From Gp6-AA40 sp036742665 (GTDB lineage: Bacteria; Acidobacteriota; Vicinamibacteria; Vicinamibacterales; UBA2999): a stretch of DNA of 16,542 nucleotides. The stretch spans positions 1 through 16,542 of the forward strand of contig DAINQP010000139.1 of the NCBI GenBank assembly GCA_036742665.1, written 5' to 3'. The notes beneath the pieces were generated by a model that made no database searches, had not been told where the DNA came from, and saw only the letters and a program-made list of their open reading frames with translations. Both the position numbers and the translations under genes were made by a program. Below are positions 6,875 to 15,906 of this stretch, piece after piece (within the stretch, counting starts at the first letter, position 1; each line of letters begins with the position of its first letter).

Positions 6875-9800
6875 ATGAAGGTTCTCTATATCGGGAGCGA
6901 ACGAAGCGAGGCGCAGGCGGTGGCCAATGCCCTGCGCACCGTTGACGAGGGTGTCTCGGTCCTCTGGGCCGCACAACTCGAGAACGCCGCGAATTGGCTC
7001 GGCGAGAATCGCGGGCTCGATGCGCTGGTCATGGATGCGCCCATCGACGGCGCGAGTTGCCTCGTCGTCCAGAAGCAACTGCGGCGATTGGCTCTCCCAC
7101 CTGCCGTGATCTTTCTGGTTCCCGACGGGATCGCGCCGACGCTCGATTCCCTCCATCCCGGCAGCCATTACCTCCGACGCAACGAGTCACTCGCCAGAGA
7201 TCTGCCCATCGTGGTGACGCGCGCACTCGACAGCGCCGCACGAACGGATCTCGAACAGAAGCTTTCGCGCGCGACGGCGGCGCGTGAAGATGCGGAACAT
7301 CGCCAACAGGCCGCGGCCGACCAGCTCGCGGCGTTGCAAGCGCAGTATGAAGTCGGCATGGCGCGCGCCGCTGCCACCTGGGACATGGTGGACGAACAGC
7401 TTCGCACGGCGGCCCGCGAAGTCGAGAGCGCGCGCCAACGCGAGGAATCGACGGCCGCCGACGTCGCACGGCTGACGCAACGTGAATCCGAGCTCTCGTC
7501 ACAGCTGGCCGATGCGGCCGACGCTCACAACGCGCTGGCGCGTCAACTTCGCGATGCACGGTCTGCGGTTGAGGCCGCCCAGGCGCAGGCGCAGCACGAA
7601 CGCGCCGCCGCGGCTTCACAGCTGCGAGATCGCGAGCGTGACTTCGAGACGCAGCTCGCCCGTGCGATCGAGCAACGCCAGCATGTTGAAGCCGGTCTCA
7701 ATCACGCGCTCAGCACACAGCGTGACGTTGAAGCGCAGCTCGCCGATGCGGTCGGCGCACGGTCTGACGCGGAACACCGCCATGCCGCCGCGATGAACGA
7801 TGTCGCGCGTTTGACCGCGCGCGAGGCCGAACTGAACGATCTGCTCACCGAGACGACATCGAGTCGCGACGACCTCAATAGCCATCTGGCTGCGACGCAA
7901 GCGGCATTCGACGATGCAGTGACACGGGCGACACGCGAGCGCCTCGTGGCGAGCAAGAAGGCCGCGGAGCGTGAAGCCGAACTCGATGACCACATTCAAC
8001 GCGAACGGATGGCCCGCACCACGATCGAACAGACGCTCGCCAACGTCACCAGCGCGCTCGATCAGGTTCGCCGCGATCATCAGTCCGCACTCGCTGATCG
8101 CGATCGGCTGATTGCACGCGAAGCCGAGCTCGCCTCTCAGCTCACCGAGCTTCAAGCCAACCGCGTCGCCCTCGAGCAAGCGGTCGCCGACGCGGAGGCG
8201 TCGGTCGCCGACGCCGAGGCTGCGCTGCGTGATGCGGAGCAGCGGCACGAGAGCGCTCTTACGGCAGCGGCGGTTGAACGTGAAGGTCTGATCGACTGCC
8301 TGAACAAGACACAGTCGGCACTCGACGATGCGATGACACGGGCGTCGAGCGAACGTCTCGCGGCGCGCAAGAAGGCCGCCGAGCGTGAAGCCGAACTCGA
8401 TGGTCAGATTCACCGCGAACGGACAGCCCGCGCCATGGTCGAGCAGACGCTCACCGACGTCACCGGCGCGCTCGACCAGATTCGCCGCGATCACCAGTCG
8501 GCGGCAGCCGACCGCGATCGGTTGAGCGCACGCGAAGCCGACCTCGCGTCCCAGCTCACCGAGCTTGAGATCAGCCGTGTTGCCCTCGAACAATCGGTTG
8601 CCGACGCCGAGGCGGCGCTGCGTGATGCGCAGCAGCGGCACGAGGGCGCTCTTGCCGCAGCGGCGAATGAGCGCGAAGGTTTGAGCCAGAGCCTGAGCAA
8701 GACACAGTCGGCACTCGACGAGGCGTTGACAGGGGCGATACGCGAGCGGCTCGCAGCGAGCAAAAAGGCCGCGTCGCGTGAAGCCGAACTCGATGGCCAC
8801 ATTCAACGCGAACGAATGGCCCGCGCCACGGTTGAACAGACACTAGCCGACCTCACCGGCGTGCTCGATCAGTTACGCCGCGATCATCAGATAGCGACAG
8901 CCGATCGCGATCGGCTCACCGCACGGGAAGCGGACCTCACCTCTCAGCTCGCGGACCTTCAGGACAGCCGTGATTGTCTCGAGCAGGCGGTCGCCGATGC
9001 CGCGGCGGTGCTGCGCGATGCACAGCAGCGGCACCAGAGCGCCCTCGCCGCAGCAGCGACCGAGCGCGAGCAGCAACGAGCCCGATTCGATGGTCAACTG
9101 TCGGATGCCGCAACGGAACGCGAGGGTCTCACCCGGAGCCTGACCGAGAGGCAGTCGGCACTTGACCAGGCCAACAACAACTATCAGTCGGCCAAAGCCG
9201 ACGTCGAGCGTCTGACCAGCCGCGAATGCGATCTCGTCGCCGAACTTGTCGGCGTCTGCTCTGCGCGCGACACGCTCGCGCACCGTCTCGGCGAGGCAAC
9301 GAGCGCACTTGAACACGAGCGTTCGGATCGGGCGACACTCGAACAGCGGCTCGAATCCACTGAAGCGACCCTTGACGCGGTGCGGCGCGACCATCAGTCC
9401 GCGAGGTCCGACATCGAGCGCCTGACCTCCCATGAATCGGATCTGCGGTCCGAGCTTGACGACGTCCGGGCCACGCGCGACAGGCTCGATCGCGAGCTCA
9501 GCGACATCGCTTGCGCGCTGCAGTCTACGAGAGGCGACCTCGAGTCCGCGAGAGGCGACCTCGAGTCCGCGAGAGCCAACATCGACGCGCTGACCCGGCG
9601 CGAAGCGCAACTCGCCTCTCAACTCGCCGACTCGGACACCGCGCTCGATGGGATGCGGCGGGATTACCAGTCGGCGGCGGCCGACGTTGAGCGACTCAGG
9701 CAGCGCGAAGCCGACCTCGCGTCGCAGCTCGTTGACGCGCAGGCGACGCGCCATACCCTCGAGCGCCAGCTGACCGACGCCAACACCGCGATCCGCGAAG

Positions 9801-11467
9801 CAGCGGTCCGCGAGACGGAGCTGGACGAACACCTGCAGCAGGAACGGACGGCGCACGCCGAGCTCGATCAGGCCCTCGCCGACGCGAAAGCCGCCTTCCG
9901 TGACGCCCAGGCGCATCACGAGACCGTGCTCGCCGCGGCAGCCACCGAACGCCATCGCCTCGTGTCGCGTCTCGGCGAAACGGATTCGGCCCTCGAACAG
10001 GTGCGCCAGGACTTCACAGCCGCCACATCAGAGATCGAACGCCTGACCGCGGGCGAGGCGGACCTTGCCTCACAGCTCGCCGATGCGCAGGCTATCCGCA
10101 GCACACTCGAACAGACGCTGACCGATACGCGTGCGCGATTCGTCCAGCAGCGGCAGCAGCTGGAGATTCAACTCGCCCAGGCGCAGCTCGAGCACGAGAG
10201 CTACTCATCCGAAATGGACGAACGGCAGCGCGCGCTGTCCACCGAGCGCGACACGCTGCAGCAGTCACTCGCGACGTTGCAGGATCGGTCGCGCCAGCTG
10301 CAGGAATCACTCACCGCCAGCGTGGAGGCGTTCGAGGTCAGCCGCGCCGAGAGTCATCGCCTGTTCGATCACGCGGGTGTGGCGATGTTCCGCTGCACAC
10401 GCGACGGCGTGCTCGCCGACGTCAATCGCGCGTTGACCACGCTGCTCGGCCGCCGTACCTACGAGCTTGCCAGCGCCGACTTTGCCGCGGCCGTTTTCGA
10501 GGCGCCACAAGCGTTGTCGTGGCTGATCGAACGGTGCCTCAGCACCCGCTCCAAGGAGTCCATCGAAACCACGTGGCGGCGCCAGGACGGCGGCCGCCTG
10601 TTCGTACGTCTCTCGGCGCGTTCGCTATCCTCTGGTGTCATCGAGGTCGTCGCCGAAGATCTGACGCGGCTGCGCGTGCTCGAAGAGCGGCTCGGCCAGG
10701 CGCAGCGCATGGAAGCTCTCGGCCGTCTCGCCTCAGAGGTCGCCGTCACGTGCGGCAGCCTGCTCGCCAATATCCGGGAGCAGGGCCGTGAATGGGTGTC
10801 CGAGTTTCCGACCCACAGCGATGCGCGGCAGCGTGGTGACGAACTGTTCGCCGAGGTTGGGCGCGCAGTTGGATTCCTGCAGGAACTCGCCGCGTGTGGC
10901 GATGAGCAGGCCCGCACGCCGATGCTCGTGGACCTCAACACCCTGGTCCGCGATCTCGAGCCGGTGCTCAAAAACGTGGTCGGTGCCGACGTCGAGGTCG
11001 CGCTCCGCGACACCTCAACGCCACTCAACGTCGATGTGAACACCGAGCGGATCGAGCGGCTGCTGGTGAATCTCGCCAGCTATGGGCGCGGCCGTATGCC
11101 GGCCGGCGGCCGTCTGCGGATCGAGCTGGGCACGAGCGTGGTGGATCGCCACTTCTCTGCCAAGCATCCGAACGTGCGGCTCGGACTGCACGCGCTGATC
11201 ACGGTTACCGAGACCCGGCGTGCCCAGGAAGAAGACGGCCCGTCACCGCACAGCAAACGCCGGGCGCCCGGGCCCGGAGTCGACTTTGCGACGCTGCAAG
11301 GCCTGGTGAGCGAATGCGGCGGTCACCTGTGGATGAAGGTGCACCCGCTCGGCGAGATGGTGGCGAAGATTCGTTTGCCGCTCGTGACTCCCCGCGATCA
11401 GCGTGCGCCGCGCACGATCGCTCGCACTGGCCGCGAGCGTCAAGCCGCGCGCTGGTTTCAATCGTAG
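6875..11467 (+). CDS. Giant coiled-coil protein with receiver-like, PAS and degenerate histidine-kinase domains
   Basis: The product is 1530 residues from the ATG at 6875, where the first strand MKVLYIGSER fits a receiver fold. A GTG at 6839 would add 12 residues that do not fit. Residues 1-118 are receiver-like: Asp54 (LVMDAPIDG) is kept, but the acidic pair is Ser8-Glu9 and the usual Thr and Lys are Val82 and Arg. Residues 120-1155 are Ala/Glu/Arg-rich coiled coil with internal repeats. Residues 1156-1262 form a PAS domain (HRLFDHAGVAMFRCTRDGVL). Residues 1278-1300 align to the H-box GRLAGGVAHDFNNLL but read GRLASEVAVTCGSLL, with Val1291 at the phospho-acceptor His. In the ATPase-like part (1350-1504) the N-box Asn is Tyr1403, the G1 Asp is Glu1446 and the G2 GLG is VDF (1469-1471). 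It is therefore probably a signalling scaffold or pseudokinase and not an active kinase. No membrane segment is seen. Confidence 0.85.
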   Translation: MKVLYIGSERSEAQAVANALRTVDEGVSVLWAAQLENAANWLGENRGLDALVMDAPIDGASCLVVQKQLRRLALPPAVIFLVPDGIAPTLDSLHPGSHYLRRNESLARDLPIVVTRALDSAARTDLEQKLSRATAAREDAEHRQQAAADQLAALQAQYEVGMARAAATWDMVDEQLRTAAREVESARQREESTAADVARLTQRESELSSQLADAADAHNALARQLRDARSAVEAAQAQAQHERAAAASQLRDRERDFETQLARAIEQRQHVEAGLNHALSTQRDVEAQLADAVGARSDAEHRHAAAMNDVARLTAREAELNDLLTETTSSRDDLNSHLAATQAAFDDAVTRATRERLVASKKAAEREAELDDHIQRERMARTTIEQTLANVTSALDQVRRDHQSALADRDRLIAREAELASQLTELQANRVALEQAVADAEASVADAEAALRDAEQRHESALTAAAVEREGLIDCLNKTQSALDDAMTRASSERLAARKKAAEREAELDGQIHRERTARAMVEQTLTDVTGALDQIRRDHQSAAADRDRLSAREADLASQLTELEISRVALEQSVADAEAALRDAQQRHEGALAAAANEREGLSQSLSKTQSALDEALTGAIRERLAASKKAASREAELDGHIQRERMARATVEQTLADLTGVLDQLRRDHQIATADRDRLTAREADLTSQLADLQDSRDCLEQAVADAAAVLRDAQQRHQSALAAAATEREQQRARFDGQLSDAATEREGLTRSLTERQSALDQANNNYQSAKADVERLTSRECDLVAELVGVCSARDTLAHRLGEATSALEHERSDRATLEQRLESTEATLDAVRRDHQSARSDIERLTSHESDLRSELDDVRATRDRLDRELSDIACALQSTRGDLESARGDLESARANIDALTRREAQLASQLADSDTALDGMRRDYQSAAADVERLRQREADLASQLVDAQATRHTLERQLTDANTAIREAAVRETELDEHLQQERTAHAELDQALADAKAAFRDAQAHHETVLAAAATERHRLVSRLGETDSALEQVRQDFTAATSEIERLTAGEADLASQLADAQAIRSTLEQTLTDTRARFVQQRQQLEIQLAQAQLEHESYSSEMDERQRALSTERDTLQQSLATLQDRSRQLQESLTASVEAFEVSRAESHRLFDHAGVAMFRCTRDGVLADVNRALTTLLGRRTYELASADFAAAVFEAPQALSWLIERCLSTRSKESIETTWRRQDGGRLFVRLSARSLSSGVIEVVAEDLTRLRVLEERLGQAQRMEALGRLASEVAVTCGSLLANIREQGREWVSEFPTHSDARQRGDELFAEVGRAVGFLQELAACGDEQARTPMLVDLNTLVRDLEPVLKNVVGADVEVALRDTSTPLNVDVNTERIERLLVNLASYGRGRMPAGGRLRIELGTSVVDRHFSAKHPNVRLGLHALITVTETRRAQEEDGPSPHSKRRAPGPGVDFATLQGLVSECGGHLWMKVHPLGEMVAKIRLPLVTPRDQRAPRTIARTGRERQAARWFQS
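7895..9145 (+). repeat. Three tandem copies of a ~131-codon coiled-coil unit
   Basis: Copies lie at about 7895-8308 (138 codons), 8309-8701 (131 codons) and 8702-9145 (148 codons). Each opens with TQ(S/A)A(L/F)D(D/E)A and carries RERLAASKKAA-like, REAELDG, RRDHQ, ADRDRL, AREA(E/D)L and LEQAVADAEA-like blocks in the same order. Copy 1 has a 7-residue insertion (a second VADAEA heptad) and copy 3 has an 18-residue insertion. Similarity is obvious at DNA level too, so the duplication is fairly recent. A shorter, weaker relative follows from about 9146. Confidence 0.85.
8183..8224 (+). repeat. Near-exact 21-bp (heptad) duplication in the coiled coil
   Basis: VADAEAS is followed directly by VADAEAA (residues 437-450 of the giant protein). 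The two 21-bp DNA copies differ at only a few positions. The duplication accounts exactly for the seven extra residues in repeat copy 1 compared with copy 2. Confidence 0.8.
9534..9575 (+). repeat. Perfect tandem 21-bp (heptad) duplication
   Basis: The 21-bp unit at 9534-9554, beginning GCGACCTCGAG, is repeated without change at 9555-9575. It encodes RGDLESA twice (residues 887-900 of the giant protein). Exact identity points to a very recent slippage event or to ongoing copy-number change. Confidence 0.9.
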
Positions 11468-11468
11468 A

Positions 11469-11488
11469 GCGCAGGCGTACGCCTGCGC
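11469..11488. terminator. Perfect 20-bp palindrome between convergent genes, likely bidirectional terminator
   Basis: GCGCAGGCGT is followed immediately by its reverse complement ACGCCTGCGC. The palindrome begins two bases after the stop codon of the giant coiled-coil gene (11467) and lies 13 bases beyond the stop of the ADOP permease (11502). Its position between two converging stops favours a shared terminator. It lacks a T-run on either side, and it could also be one copy of a dispersed intergenic palindrome. Confidence 0.5.
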
Positions 11489-11501
11489 CCCACACCGTTC
11501 G

Positions 11502-13883
11502 TCACTCGGCGCGCAGCGCCTCTACCGGATTCAGCGACGCCGCACGCCGCGCCGGGAGATAGCTCGCGAGGAGGGCGGCTGTGAGCAGGGCGACAGACAC
11601 GCCGGCGTATGTGGTGACATCGAGCGGGCTGACCTGAAACAGCATCGACGTCATCAGCCGCGTCAACGCCGCAGCCACGCCGATCCCGACAACCACACCA
11701 ATGCCTGACAGCACCAGGCCATGCCGCAGGAACATGCGCCGCACGTCGCGCTGCTCGACACCAAGCGCCATCCTTATCCCGATCTCGCGCGTTCGCTGGG
11801 ACACGGAATACGCAATCACGCCATAGATCCCGATGATGCCGAGCAGCAGCGCCATCGCACCGGCAATCGCCAACATGACCAGCGCGAACGTCGTCCGCGC
11901 CAGCGATTGATCGTAGACATCCTGCAACGTCCGCACGAGCGCCAGCGGCAGACTGCCGTTGACCGACCATACCGCCTGGCGAATTTGCATGAGGAATCCC
12001 TCAGTACCGGTGCGATCGCTGCGCAGCACGAACGTCAATGATCGAGACGCAAAGCGCTCGTTGCCCCAGAATTTTGCCATCATCGTCGGCCAGTAGACGA
12101 TCGCCGGTGCTGGCTCGTGCACGCCGTTGTCATGCACGTTGCCGACCACGCCAACGATCTCGCGCCAGGAATCGACTGGCACGATCTTGATCCGCTTGCC
12201 GAGCGCAGCCGCCGGCTGGCCCCACATCTCTCGCGCCAGATTCTCGGAAATCACTGCGACAGGGCGATCGTCGAAGACGTCGGACCAGGTGATGTCACGT
12301 CCAGTCACGAACGGTGTGCCAATCGTCCGGAAGTATCCGGGCGAGACGAATTTGAATCGCCGCAGCGGTGGAATCTTGCCCGGGTCGTAGACCTTGTCCT
12401 CGGCGACGACTGGATCGTTGCTGTTGAAGCCTTCGAGGGGCGCCGAGCTCACGAACGCCGCGGCAGTGACGCCGGGCAGGGCGGACAATTTTTCGAGGAT
12501 GTCGCTGTAGGTGCGAGTGACACGCGACGGATCGTCGATGAGCGTCGGCGGGATGGACACACGGACCATCTGCAGTGCATTCGCTCGCGTAAAGCCTGGC
12601 TCGACCTGTCGCAGCGTCTGGAACGTGCGGATCATCAGCCCGGATGCGACCAGCAGCACGAGCGCCAGAGCGACCTGCACGACGACGAGGACGTTGCGGG
12701 CGCGATGCCGCTCGCGGCTGTGGCTCGCGGTCCGCGTGCCACGAAGCGCCGTGACAAACTGTGGCCCGCCGTATTTCACAATCGGAATGAGTCCGAACAG
12801 GATCCCGGAGAGGAGCGACGCCGCCGCCGCGAATCCAATCACCACCGGGTCGATCGTGATCTCGTCAAGGCGGGGCAGCGTTTCGGGTCGCAGCGCTTTC
12901 AGCAGCCGCAGCGCGCCGAATGCGACGCCAAGGCCAAGCACTCCGCCCATCACACCGAGCGCGAGACTCTCCTGAATCAACTCCCGCGCAATGCGTCCGC
13001 GTCCAGCGCCGAGTGCGGCGCGCGTGGCCAGTTCCTGCTGTCGTCCCTCGACGCGCACGAGCAGAAGATTCGCGACGTTCGCGCAGGCGATCAACAAGAC
13101 CACGCCAATCGTGGCCATCAGGACCCACAGCACGTCCGTGATGTTGCCCACGATGTCCTGCTTCAGCGGACGCAGCGCGGGCGCGAAGCGGGCGCTTTTG
13201 AACACGGCTTTATCGAGCCCGAGCGGCGCCGGCCATGCCTCAAACCAGATCGGCAGGATGCGCGCAACGTCGGCATTGGCTTGGTCGACCGTCACGCCAG
13301 GCTTGAGCCGCGCGATCCCGGTAAAGCTGAAATTCCCAAGAAACAGGCGGGTTCGTTCGAAACGCTGCGGCAGGATCACGTCGGTGTCCGCATCGAGAAA
13401 GCGAAAACCTTCCGGCATGACACCAATCACCGCACGAGGCTTGGAGTCGATTGTGATCGTCCGGCCGAGCACGTTACGATCCCCGCCGAATCGCCGCTGC
13501 CAGTATCCGTACATGAGCAGAACCGTCTCCGGCGTGCCCAGGGTATCGTCCTCACGCGAGAACCACCGCCCCAGCGCGGGAGGCACACCGACAGCGTCGA
13601 GTACCCCCTGCGTCACGAACAGGCTTCGCACCTGCTCCGGCTCCGAAAACCCCGTGACGGTGACACCGCCTCGCGACCAGATTCCGATGTGTTGAAAGAC
13701 ACGTCCTTCTTCCCGATAGGAGAAATACATCGTCGGCGCGACGTTGACGGCGCCGTCCTTCAATCCCACTCCCGGCGCTGAGTGCCACACCCCGACCAGT
13801 TCCTCAGACTTCGGGTACGGCAGCGGTTTGATCAGGACGCCATTGACGACGCTGAACACCGCGGTGTTGGCGCCGATGCCGAT
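11502..13883 (-). CDS. ADOP-type ABC transporter permease (MacB/FtsX), N-terminus lost in gap
   Basis: The visible part is 793 residues, beginning IGIGANTAVFSVVNGVLIKP at the edge of the N gap. This matches the usual ADOP sequence just after the first membrane helix, so the start codon, the rest of that helix and any preceding domain are missing. The domain order is MacB-type periplasmic domain (about 20-230), FtsX core (about 250-365, WVLMATIGVVLLIACANVAN and LATRAALGAGRGRIARELIQ), a second periplasmic domain (about 430-655), and a second FtsX core (660-790, TREIGIRMALGVEQRDVRR, ending LNPVEALRAE). The duplicated layout without a nearby ATPase gene defines the acidobacterial duplicated orphan permease group. 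By homology it should export a substrate or drive envelope work together with an unlinked MacB-like ATPase. The substrate is unknown. It converges with the giant coiled-coil gene. Confidence 0.9.
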   Translation of the reverse strand: MGIGANTAVFSVVNGVLIKPLPYPKSEELVGVWHSAPGVGLKDGAVNVAPTMYFSYREEGRVFQHIGIWSRGGVTVTGFSEPEQVRSLFVTQGVLDAVGVPPALGRWFSREDDTLGTPETVLLMYGYWQRRFGGDRNVLGRTITIDSKPRAVIGVMPEGFRFLDADTDVILPQRFERTRLFLGNFSFTGIARLKPGVTVDQANADVARILPIWFEAWPAPLGLDKAVFKSARFAPALRPLKQDIVGNITDVLWVLMATIGVVLLIACANVANLLLVRVEGRQQELATRAALGAGRGRIARELIQESLALGVMGGVLGLGVAFGALRLLKALRPETLPRLDEITIDPVVIGFAAAASLLSGILFGLIPIVKYGGPQFVTALRGTRTASHSRERHRARNVLVVVQVALALVLLVASGLMIRTFQTLRQVEPGFTRANALQMVRVSIPPTLIDDPSRVTRTYSDILEKLSALPGVTAAAFVSSAPLEGFNSNDPVVAEDKVYDPGKIPPLRRFKFVSPGYFRTIGTPFVTGRDITWSDVFDDRPVAVISENLAREMWGQPAAALGKRIKIVPVDSWREIVGVVGNVHDNGVHEPAPAIVYWPTMMAKFWGNERFASRSLTFVLRSDRTGTEGFLMQIRQAVWSVNGSLPLALVRTLQDVYDQSLARTTFALVMLAIAGAMALLLGIIGIYGVIAYSVSQRTREIGIRMALGVEQRDVRRMFLRHGLVLSGIGVVVGIGVAAALTRLMTSMLFQVSPLDVTTYAGVSVALLTAALLASYLPARRAASLNPVEALRAE

Positions 13884-13983
13884 NNNNNNNNNNNNNNNNN
13901 NNNNNNNNNNNNNNNNNNNNNNNNNNNNNNNNNNNNNNNNNNNNNNNNNNNNNNNNNNNNNNNNNNNNNNNNNNNNNNNNNNN
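13884..13983. other. Assembly gap (100 N)
   Basis: There are exactly 100 undetermined bases, the conventional placeholder for a scaffold gap of unknown size. The gap removes the last part of kup and the first part of the ADOP permease, plus whatever lies between them. Both genes read in the same frame across the N run, which creates a false 1450-residue fusion. The true distance, and any genes in it, cannot be known from this window. Confidence 0.98.
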
Positions 13984-15854
13984 GCGGTCGCGCGAACCGC
14001 ATTTCGCGCCATCAGCACGAACAGCTTCTCACGCCAGACGGCCATGCCCTTGCGGCGGGTCACGATGATGGTCTCGCGCCCGAGGAAATACGTCAGGTCG
14101 TCGGTATCGATGGGCAGCCCCTTCTCGCATGCTTGCCTCAATGCCGTCGGCACATCAGGGTCCTCCATGAACCCGTACTGGACGCGAACGTTGAACAGGT
14201 CGTGGCCCATCGCCTCGATCGAAATGCGGTCCTCTGGGGCGACGTGCGGCTGCTGCGCCGTGGTCACGGTCAGTACGATGACGTGTTCGTGCAGCACCTT
14301 GTTGTGCCGGAGATTGTGCGCGAGCGCCGGTGGTGTGCCGGTCGGCTGCGCGGTCATGAAGACCGCGGTCCCCGGCACGCGTACGGGCTGCGCCGCGGAC
14401 ACCATGGCGATGAACTCCTCGAGCGGGATCGCGCGTGCCGTCAGCCGCTCCGCCACCAACCGACGCCCCGTCTTCCACGTGGTCATCAACGTGAACAGCG
14501 CGGCCGCGACCGCCAGCGTGACCCAGCCACCCTGCATCACCTTCAGCGCGTTGGCGCCGAAGAACGAGACGTCGATGATCAGAAACACCGCCACGACGCC
14601 GATCGCAAACGCCTTCCGCCAATGCCACACCTCGGTCATCACCACATACAGCAGCATGACGGTGATGATCATCGTCAGCGTCACGGCAATGCCGTAGGCC
14701 GCTGCAAGGGCCGTCGAGGAGCCGAACCCGATGACAATCACGACGGTGGCGATCATCAGCGCCCAGTTCACCTGCGGCACATAGATCTGCCCCATCGCGT
14801 GCACCGAGGTGTGCTCGACTTCGAGGCGCGGCGCGAGGCCGAGCTGAATCGCCTGCCGCGTGATCGAGAACGATCCGGAGATGAGCGCTTGCGAGGCGAT
14901 GATCGCCGCCGCCGTCGAGAGCAGGACCAGTGGAATGAGCGCCCACGACGGCGCGAGCAGGAAAAACGGATGATCCACGCCGGGATCGAGCAGCAACAGG
15001 GCGCCCTGTCCAAGGTAGTTCAACACCAGCGCCGGCAGTACTAGCGCAAACCACGCGATGCGGATCGGCTGCTTGCCGAAGTGCCCCATGTCTGCGTAGA
15101 GCGCTTCGCCGCCGGTGACCACGAGGAACACCGCACCGAGCACCGCGAAGCCGACGAAGCCGTTGGCGGCAAAGAACGCGACGGCGTGGCGGGGATCGAA
15201 GGCGCCCAGGACACCCGGCAGCCGCGCGATCCAGGTGATGCCGAGTGCGGCGAGCGTTACGAACCAGACGACCATGATCGGACCGAAGAGGCCGCCAACG
15301 CGATGGGTTCCGTACTTCTGAATCACGAACAACCCGACCAGGATGACTACCGTGATTGGGACTATGTACTGCTGGAACAACGGCGTCGCCACTTCGAGAC
15401 CCTCGACGGCACCGAGCACGCTGATCGCAGGCGTGATCATGCCATCGCCGTAGAGCAGCGCCGTGCCGAAGATGCCGAGCGCGATCAGAATGGGGCGACC
15501 GACCGCCAGTCGTGACCCGCCGCCACGGCCGGATCGGCCGGGGATCAAGGCCGTCAGCGCGAGCACACCGCCTTCGCCCTGGTTGTCCGCGCGCATCACG
15601 AGCGCGACGTACTTGATCGAGATGACCAGAAGGAGCGAGTAGATGATGAGCGAGAGAACACCGAGCACGTTGTCGTGGGTCGGCCGGACTGAATGGGTCC
15701 CGAAGAAACACTCGCGCAGCGCATAGAGTGGGCTGGTCCCGATGTCGCCATACACGACACCGAGGGCCGTGAGTGTCAGGGGAAGAAGGCGGTTGCGGCC
15801 ATGCACGGCCGCCGTGTCATGGTGCTGAGCTACGGACGCGATCGAATTGGACAA
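13984..15854 (-). CDS. kup: Kup-family potassium uptake protein, C-terminal end lost in gap
   Basis: 623 residues are visible. The Kup signature LGVVYGDIGTSPLYALRECF is at 31-50, followed by about twelve membrane segments (for example GRPILIALGIFGTALLYGDG with MITPAISVLGAVEGLEVATP, and VTGGEALYADMGHFG). A cytoplasmic C-terminal domain ends in FVLMARNAVRAT at the gap edge. Family members run on for about 20 residues with a PPNRVVELG-type tail, so only the tip is missing. The protein is a proton-coupled K+ importer of the inner membrane. The longest start is a TTG at 15854, with GAGAGG directly before it, too close to be an ideal ribosome-binding site. A GTG 16 codons later (15806) is the alternative. 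It lies divergent to a KdpD-like sensor kinase, which suggests K+- or turgor-linked control. Confidence 0.95.
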
Positions 15855-15906
15855 CCTCTCGCATTATCCGAGGAGTCCGGGGCCGCACCACGCCCACCTC
15901 ACGCGT

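Noticed and set aside
7895..9145. CRISPR-like or mobile-element repeat array
   Set aside because: The repeats are in-frame coding units of about 393 bp without spacers, terminal inverted repeats or transposase. They belong to the coiled coil.
7616..9955. Long minus-strand frames (396 and 360 residues) opposite the coiled coil
   Set aside because: Their repeats mirror those of the coiled-coil gene, and they have no ribosome-binding sites or recognisable domains. They are by-products of the repeated codon pattern.
12117..13781. Plus-strand open frame of 554 residues antisense to the ADOP permease
   Set aside because: It is Arg/Asp/His-rich low-complexity translation, typical of the antisense of a GC-rich gene. 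The permease on the minus strand has full domain support.
11502..15854. Single 1450-residue transporter-permease fusion
   Set aside because: The frame passes through 100 N only by chance of padding length. The two halves are complete-looking, unrelated families with their joined ends missing.
15863..15868. GATAAT on the minus strand as the kup -10 box
   Set aside because: It lies only 8 bases before the start codon and has no -35 element at a normal distance. The 11-bp repeat is also too far from it for a PhoB-type promoter.
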